Shown: piece by piece, positions 6,444-10,546 of the stretch | Layout: the number at the start of each line of letters is the position of its first letter | Numbering within the stretch: the stretch's first letter is position 1 | Assembly: GCA_050014415.1 (NCBI GenBank) | Contig: JBEKDJ010000193.1 | Span: forward strand, 1 to 10,546 | DNA: 10,546 nucleotides | DNA from: JBEKDJ01 sp050014415 | Lineage (GTDB): Bacteria > Desulfobacterota > BSN033 > UBA1163 | Direction of reading: 5' to 3' | The notes under the pieces: model-generated | Told to the model about the DNA's origin: nothing | The model's database searches: none | Seen by the model: the letters and a program-made list of their open reading frames with translations, nothing else | Position numbers and translations under genes: made by a program

Positions 6444-7805
6444 TTACGTTAGAAGTAATTGAACGAATTTCCGCACATCATTAACCATTTCAAGATCCCT
6501 TATCAAGGAAATGATCTCCGCTGCCCTCTCCCTGCTTACGGGTTTTCTTGCAAAATCGAGACAGTCCGTGAAACGTCTCTCATGATCCTCCTCGCTCAGG
6601 GGATTGCCGGGAAACCCGGGCGCAATATCCATCTGCCGGAACAACTCTCGACCATCTCGAGTCCAAACACGTAAATCGAAAGGTGTGTGACCTCTTGCCT
6701 CCATGGCTTCGTCCGGGATGACCTTTATCTTTCTCGTGAGATCTAACACCTTTTCGTCCCGCACCTTGCTTTCTTCGAAATGTTCAAGCCTTGAACTCCC
6801 TCTGACCAATGCATTGGCGACACAGTACTGGATGCTGAATTGTGAATCGACTCTCGGGTTCTTTCCGATTTTAAACTCATGTCCGACTAATTTATGAGTG
6901 TACGGGGGCACAATAAAAAGGATACGATCGATATCCTCTGCCGAAACCCTATCTTCCGCCATGAGCCGAAGCGTCACATCTGTGGGGCCTTGGGTGAGAC
7001 CACAGCTCGGGTACTTCTTAAACACGATGTTCTGTAATGCGTACCGTTGACCCAAATCCGCTACAATGTCTTCAGCCTTAAACAGATTCTTTCCGTAAAG
7101 ATGCAGATACCCATACACCCCTTCAATAAAGTTCTTCGGACCCGTGATGCCCTTGGAAGCAAGGCGGGCGCAGAGAACAGCTCCCTGAGAAACCCAGCCC
7201 TGGATAAAGCGGACACCTAGAGACCCATCGATGTTACTCTGGAAGCTCCCGCCGCAACGGTTAAACGATAAAGCCAGAGCATTCCAGGTTTCTTGCTTGC
7301 TCAAACCGAGTATTCTAGATGCTGCCGATGCCACCCCGAAGATAACACAGATGCCAGTCGGGTCGAAACCGTTATAGGCCGCTTCAGACAGGTTCATCCT
7401 CGCTGCGACCTCAGCACCAACGACAAGGGCTGCGAGAAAATCCTGGCCACTGACGCCGCCTACCAGCTCCGCAAGTGCTAAAGAAGCGGGGAATAGAGCG
7501 GCACCGATATGGGGACCGGGTGCAATGGCGTCGCAAAAATCGAGGGCCCGGGCCATGGTACCGTTTACAAAGGCTGCATCGTGGGCAGGGATTTTGCCTC
7601 CGTGCACAAGTATGGTAGCCTCTTCCTTGCCTCCGAGCTCTCGAAAAAAGTGAACTGCCTGCTCACAGCCGTCCTCTGTGGCACCTGCCAACGTTGTCCC
7701 AGTGACGGCCAGAATTTGGTTCTTTATGGTCTTCAGCGCTGACTGGGGTAAATCCTTGAACCTCGTATCGTATACAAAATCGACGATCTTCTCCTCAGCT
7801 TTCAT
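6444..7805 (-). CDS. MmgE/PrpD family protein
   Basis: A 453-residue member of the family that includes 2-methylcitrate dehydratase PrpD, cis-aconitate decarboxylase and iminodisuccinate epimerase. Family hallmarks are the N-terminal helical domain with VNGTMARALDFCD (80-92) followed by GPHIGAALFPASLALAE (97-113), KKYPSCGLTQGPTD (263-276) and QFSIQY (322-327). The usual 'DDTH...HP' segment is altered: Asp92 is followed by AIAPGPHIG and the second Asp of DYDD is Cys91, so the acid substrate may differ from methylcitrate. Known reactions act on di- or tricarboxylic acids (dehydration, decarboxylation, epimerisation); which applies here is unknown. The ATG has a strong GGAGGAGA site and overlaps the end of the B12-binding subunit gene by 11 nt, indicating translational coupling. 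No prpB, prpC or aconitase gene is nearby, arguing against a methylcitrate cycle. Confidence 0.9.
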   Translation of the reverse strand: MKAEEKIVDFVYDTRFKDLPQSALKTIKNQILAVTGTTLAGATEDGCEQAVHFFRELGGKEEATILVHGGKIPAHDAAFVNGTMARALDFCDAIAPGPHIGAALFPASLALAELVGGVSGQDFLAALVVGAEVAARMNLSEAAYNGFDPTGICVIFGVASAASRILGLSKQETWNALALSFNRCGGSFQSNIDGSLGVRFIQGWVSQGAVLCARLASKGITGPKNFIEGVYGYLHLYGKNLFKAEDIVADLGQRYALQNIVFKKYPSCGLTQGPTDVTLRLMAEDRVSAEDIDRILFIVPPYTHKLVGHEFKIGKNPRVDSQFSIQYCVANALVRGSSRLEHFEESKVRDEKVLDLTRKIKVIPDEAMEARGHTPFDLRVWTRDGRELFRQMDIAPGFPGNPLSEEDHERRFTDCLDFARKPVSRERAAEIISLIRDLEMVNDVRKFVQLLLT

Positions 7806-8211
7806 TGGTCTCCTCCGGTATTCCCATGGATTTATCTATTGTGCTGAGTATTTCAGCACGCTTGGTTCCGGGAGTAAAAACAGCATCTACCCCTATTTCT
7901 TTCATCGTCACCACATCATTAGGAGGTATGATCCCTCCCACAAAGACCTTGACTTTCTCGAGACCTTCCTCTCGTAAGAGCCTCATAAGTTTCTGTACAT
8001 AGTGGAGATGCTCACCTCCGAGAAAACTGAGACCTAGAGCGTCTGCGCTTTCCTCGATGGTCATGCGCAGGACCCGTTCCACTGAGTTGTAAACCCCTGC
8101 GTATATGACTTCGTATCCACCATCGGCAAGCCACTTGGATACAATTCTTAGGGCATTGTCGTGGGAGTCCAGCCCCATTTTAGCCATAATGATCCGTCTT
8201 TTCCTTGACAT
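7795..8211 (-). CDS. B12-binding small subunit of a split acyl-CoA mutase
   Basis: A 138-residue free-standing cobalamin-binding domain, the length expected of the C-terminal domain of methylmalonyl-CoA mutase when encoded separately, as in archaeal-type mutases and 2-hydroxyisobutyryl-CoA mutase. KMGLDSHDNA (11-20) corresponds to the DxHxxG motif. Asp15 and the cobalt-ligating His17 are present, but the glycine is Ala20. The second motif SFL (62-64) and the nucleotide-tail glycines GG (92-93, VGGIIPPND) are kept, as is TPGT (113-116). It should bind adenosylcobalamin base-off/His-on and dock on the large subunit. The ATG follows AGAAGGGAAG, with 14 nt separating it from the large-subunit stop, and its end overlaps the MmgE/PrpD start. 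A corrinoid methyltransferase partner is unlikely given the adjacent mutase subunit. Confidence 0.93.
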   Translation of the reverse strand: MSRKRRIIMAKMGLDSHDNALRIVSKWLADGGYEVIYAGVYNSVERVLRMTIEESADALGLSFLGGEHLHYVQKLMRLLREEGLEKVKVFVGGIIPPNDVVTMKEIGVDAVFTPGTKRAEILSTIDKSMGIPEETNES

Positions 8212-8225
8212 GCTAAACTTCCCTT

Positions 8226-9857
8226 CTATTGTGGAATGGAAAAGTCACTTGCTTCTCTCATGACGTCGCAAATTTCTTGCAATGTTGCCCGGGCCTCCAC
8301 AGCCTCTAATATGGGTATCACGAGATCCTTATGGGGTTCTTTCCGTACCCTGTTGTAAAGGTTTTTCAGCGCTTGGCGAACAGGTTCCTGATTCCGATTC
8401 TTCCTGTAGTTCTTCACATATTCGATACGCTTCGCTTGCATATCGGGTGCCTGCTTGAAGATATCGATTTCTGCAGCTCCCCCCTCGTCTCGAAAGAGAT
8501 TTAATCCTACAACGGGTAGCTCTGCTGTCTCTATCTGCTCTGCCAGTTTGTACCTGGCCTGGTTAAGCTCTTTTTCTACCCATCCTTCCTTGAAACACTC
8601 AATGAAGCCTCCCTGTTGTTCAATCACCTTTATTAACTCCCAGATCCGGTCTTCCAATTCGTCGGTCAGCTTTTCAACGAGATAAGAACCTCCGAGCGGG
8701 TCGACCGACTTCGTGACTCCGGTTTCATACGCGATGATCTGTTGCGTCCGGATGGCAAGCTTCTGGGTTGCCTCGGTGGGAAGACAGTATGCCTCGTCAT
8801 ATGAGGTGGTATGAACAGACTGGACCCCGCCGAGTATTGCCGCCAAGGTTTGTATTGCAGCCCTCACGATGTTATTCATGGGCTCCTGGGCAGTGAGCGT
8901 TAGGGAAGATGTCTGAACAGCAACACGAAACCACATGCTCTTCTCATCCTTTGCTCCAAACCTTTCCTTTAATGTCCGGGCCCATATACGGCGCATTGCC
9001 CTGAACTTGGCCACTTCTTCAAACAAATCCAGGTGAACCGCTGAGAAAAACCCAATCCGCCTGGCGATACTATCCACATTGACACCCCTCTTGCAGAGTC
9101 TGTCTATATAGTCGGTCCCCAATGCCAACACAAAGGCTGCCTCCTGAACCGCATCAACACCGCTCTCCCGGATATTCCGAGAATTGACATTCAGGATATT
9201 CCATTTGGGGGCGCGAGGTACGAGGAATTCTATGAGGTCGAGCCCTATCTTTAAGGCCAAGTCTATGGGAAAAAATGCGGTATTCGCTTGGAACGTTGGT
9301 CCCACCAATTGGGTAAAGGGGCAGTTCATGATGGTCCCGATCAAATTCTCCCATGGGATACCTCGCTCCTTTGCCATTAGGAGATACTGACCCATCAGTA
9401 CCGAAGAACTGGGGGGCGGGAATATGAGCGTCGAACTTATACGATCGAGGGGAATATCGCTGAAAAGCGTCACCATATCTTCATAGGTGCACATGGACGT
9501 TCCTTGAAGACCGACGTCGCCCTGTGCCAGAGGATAGTCCGGATCTAATCCCAGCTTCGTCCCTATATCGGAATCTATGTTGATGCCGGTCTGTCCTATC
9601 TTCAGTAAATACTTTAGCAGTTCATTACTCTCTTCAGGAGACCCAAAACCACTTTGCTGCCGACGGGTCCAGAGCCGCCCCCTGTACATATCCCTGTGGA
9701 TGCCTCTCGTAAAGGGGTATTCCGCAGCATCAGGAAGCACTTTATCCCAGTCTTTCCGGCCATATATTCGTTGATATTCAATCCCTGATAGCGAACGGAA
9801 GTGAGGAAGCTTTTCTCCTATCAAATGGTTGAATTCTATTTTAGGTTTATCTGCCAT
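8226..9857 (-). CDS. Large subunit of a divergent B12-dependent acyl-CoA mutase
   Basis: A 543-residue protein covering the TIM-barrel part of the methylmalonyl-CoA mutase family, with the B12 domain encoded next door. Family landmarks are YPFTRGIHRDMYRGRLWT (47-64), RRQQSGF (65-71), QGDVG (112-116), LTAQEPMNNIVR (321-332), DEAYCLPTE (354-362) and VDPLGGSY (386-392). Residues that shape substrate and catalysis in Propionibacterium MCM are changed by my gapless local alignments: Tyr89 is Gln68, Gln197 is Met177, Arg207 is Pro187, Tyr243-His244 is Arg227-Asn228, and adenosyl-contacting Asn366 is Thr351, while Glu370 is kept as Glu355. The loop after SSTLIF reads PPPSSS (147-152) with one extra residue. 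It should catalyse a radical 1,2-rearrangement of an acyl-CoA, but not of methylmalonyl-CoA. Isobutyryl-, ethylmalonyl-, 2-hydroxyisobutyryl- and pivalyl-CoA mutases are the closest named relatives in principle; as far as I recall they keep the histidine. The ATG has a GGAGGAGG site. Confidence 0.92.
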   Translation of the reverse strand: MADKPKIEFNHLIGEKLPHFRSLSGIEYQRIYGRKDWDKVLPDAAEYPFTRGIHRDMYRGRLWTRRQQSGFGSPEESNELLKYLLKIGQTGINIDSDIGTKLGLDPDYPLAQGDVGLQGTSMCTYEDMVTLFSDIPLDRISSTLIFPPPSSSVLMGQYLLMAKERGIPWENLIGTIMNCPFTQLVGPTFQANTAFFPIDLALKIGLDLIEFLVPRAPKWNILNVNSRNIRESGVDAVQEAAFVLALGTDYIDRLCKRGVNVDSIARRIGFFSAVHLDLFEEVAKFRAMRRIWARTLKERFGAKDEKSMWFRVAVQTSSLTLTAQEPMNNIVRAAIQTLAAILGGVQSVHTTSYDEAYCLPTEATQKLAIRTQQIIAYETGVTKSVDPLGGSYLVEKLTDELEDRIWELIKVIEQQGGFIECFKEGWVEKELNQARYKLAEQIETAELPVVGLNLFRDEGGAAEIDIFKQAPDMQAKRIEYVKNYRKNRNQEPVRQALKNLYNRVRKEPHKDLVIPILEAVEARATLQEICDVMREASDFSIPQ

Positions 9858-9876
9858 AGCCTCCTCCAGCTTCTGT

Positions 9877-9958
9877 GCTCAACTCTAACCAAACCTACCG
9901 TCTTAAGTCTGTGTTAGTTCAGCTCCGGCGTATAGCAAGTTGAGCCTTATCTATACGC
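9877..9958. promoter_or_regulatory. Interleaved inverted repeats upstream of the mutase operon
   Basis: GCGTATAG (9928-9935) and CTATACGC (9951-9958) form a perfect 8-bp inverted repeat with a 15-nt spacer. Within that spacer, AGTTGAGC (9938-9945) is the perfect inverse of GCTCAACT (9877-9884) close to the mutase start. The two pairs cannot all form at once in RNA, so this could be an alternative-fold leader, or the outer pair could be a regulator site. I see no B12-box, so it is not a recognisable cobalamin riboswitch. No convincing -35/-10 pair is visible. Confidence 0.35.
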
Positions 9959-9966
9959 TCATGGTG

Positions 9967-10236
9967 TCATGGGGAGTGCGATTTCCTCTTTTTCAGAATC
10001 GTAGCCCTCACATCATTCGTAAAAACCTCATCAATCAACTCTGATATTTCCTTGGGTTGAATGGCACCCTTAAAATATCCTTTGCGTTGACTAAACCCAC
10101 CAAATGCTTTCATTATGTTGATCTCTCCTTCTGCTTCATAGGCCAATGCGCATAGGTGGCCAACGTTTAAAAGGTGAGGCATAAATGTTCTGACAAGAGC
10201 ACGATCTTCCTTTTTAAGGTTGAAGTGGGCAGACAA
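9967..10236 (-). CDS. Hypothetical protein, possibly a 3' remnant
   Basis: An 89-codon frame with a TTG start as the only early candidate and no good Shine-Dalgarno before it. The frame stays open upstream to a stop near 10275, so the true start may be lost. The translation looks protein-like (LKKEDRALVRTFMPHLLNVG, then KGYFKGAIQPKEISELIDEVF). The segment 'KGYF...IQPKEISELI' loosely recalls the C-terminal ligand-binding part of TetR-type regulators, but no helix-turn-helix can be found upstream, where the opposing plus-strand frame begins. If real, it is the cut-off end of a regulator or other gene 109 nt upstream of the mutase operon. No identity is claimed. Confidence 0.35.
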   Translation of the reverse strand: MSAHFNLKKEDRALVRTFMPHLLNVGHLCALAYEAEGEINIMKAFGGFSQRKGYFKGAIQPKEISELIDEVFTNDVRATILKKRKSHSP

Positions 10237-10243
10237 AAACCAG

Positions 10244-10251
10244 AAGGAGAT
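10244..10251 (+). promoter_or_regulatory. Perfect Shine-Dalgarno site
   Basis: AAGGAGAT lies 5 nt before the ATG at 10257 on the plus strand. It is the main reason to take the short plus-strand frame seriously despite its internal stop. Confidence 0.5.
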
Positions 10252-10256
10252 CGTGG

Positions 10257-10529
10257 ATGGAACAAGAGATACATATCATATTACGGTTTACTCTTGCAAC
10301 CGGGAAAGTGAATCTTAACGAGATAGTGTATCGTTTGAAGGAGCTTCGGGTTCCATAGTTGTTAAAGGTTTGGGAACAAGTGCTCAAAGGTTATTTCACC
10401 ATCCAAATCGTAAGTGAATCCACTTCCAAGGGCTTCCGAAAGATCTTGGCGTTACAGAAGATCTTCGTTATTTTCGAAACTCATAGTAAATCTGAAGGGA
10501 TAGGCCAAATTTTTATCCAGTATTTATAG
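10257..10529 (+). pseudogene. Short transposase-like gene start with internal TAG
   Basis: From the ATG after a perfect Shine-Dalgarno, 33 codons (MEQEIHIILRFTLATGKVNL, then NEIVYRLKELRVP) end at a TAG (10356-10358). The same frame then continues with LLKVWEQVLKGYF and stays open to a TAG at 10527-10529. The two halves read as one protein, so the first TAG is probably a nonsense mutation. The wording 'RLKELR.P.LLK..EQ.L.GY' recalls the N-terminus of ISLre2/UPF0236-like transposases found in deltaproteobacteria, but this is from memory and uncertain. The later part does not fit that memory well. It is the only likely plus-strand gene here and may be the end of an IS that interrupted the minus-strand frame at 9967-10236. 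Confidence 0.4.
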
Positions 10530-10546
10530 CGTAACCCATTTCGATT

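Noticed and set aside
9858..9966. Cobalamin riboswitch before the B12-dependent mutase
   Set aside because: The leader is only 109 nt and lacks a B12-box-like GCCACTG core. The inverted repeats present do not match the known architecture.
10356..10358. Amber TAG read as pyrrolysine
   Set aside because: The frame shows no similarity to methylamine methyltransferases and lies next to mobile-element-like sequence, so a nonsense mutation is simpler.

Overview
The window reads as a catabolic gene cluster from an anaerobic, probably deltaproteobacterial (Desulfobacterota, Syntrophorhabdus- or Syntrophus-like) chromosome. This assignment is inference. It rests on moderate GC, a gene set typical of syntrophic acid degraders (acyl-CoA ligase, split B12-dependent acyl-CoA mutase, MmgE/PrpD protein, SDR and zinc alcohol dehydrogenases), and small palindromic or mobile repeats in the gaps. 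Every confident protein gene lies on the minus strand, so transcription runs from high to low coordinates.

Layout in transcription order. At the right edge, 10257-10529 (+) holds a short frame with a perfect Shine-Dalgarno but an internal TAG, perhaps a degenerate transposase start. It faces a minus-strand open frame of unknown identity (9967-10236). Next comes a tight block: the large subunit of a B12-dependent acyl-CoA mutase (9857-8226), its separate B12-binding subunit (8211-7795), and an MmgE/PrpD-family protein (7805-6444) overlapping the latter by 11 nt. A 166-bp element with long imperfect terminal inverted repeats (6248-6413) separates this block from an AMP-forming acyl-CoA synthetase (6185-4620). 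A double-hairpin repeat (4401-4499) separates the synthetase from a zinc alcohol dehydrogenase (4352-3243), followed by an SDR oxidoreductase (2971-2207). Beyond that are a decayed DUF433-like gene with a 34-bp tandem duplication (1832-2092), a gene-free purine-rich stretch, and a secreted protein gene split by a frameshift at an A9 run (1200-308).

How the genes may work together: a carboxylic acid would be activated by the synthetase and its carbon skeleton rearranged by the two-subunit mutase. Hydration, dehydration, decarboxylation or epimerisation would involve the MmgE/PrpD protein, and alcohol or hydroxyacyl intermediates would be oxidised by the SDR and zinc dehydrogenases. The most interesting point is that the mutase keeps the cofactor and CoA framework but has changed the residues that define methylmalonyl-CoA mutase chemistry (Tyr89, Gln197, Arg207 and His244 in Propionibacterium numbering become Gln, Met, Pro and Asn). 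It is therefore unlikely to be a methylmalonyl-CoA mutase and may belong to an undescribed carbon-skeleton rearrangement pathway. No MeaB/ArgK-type G-protein chaperone or epimerase is present in the window.
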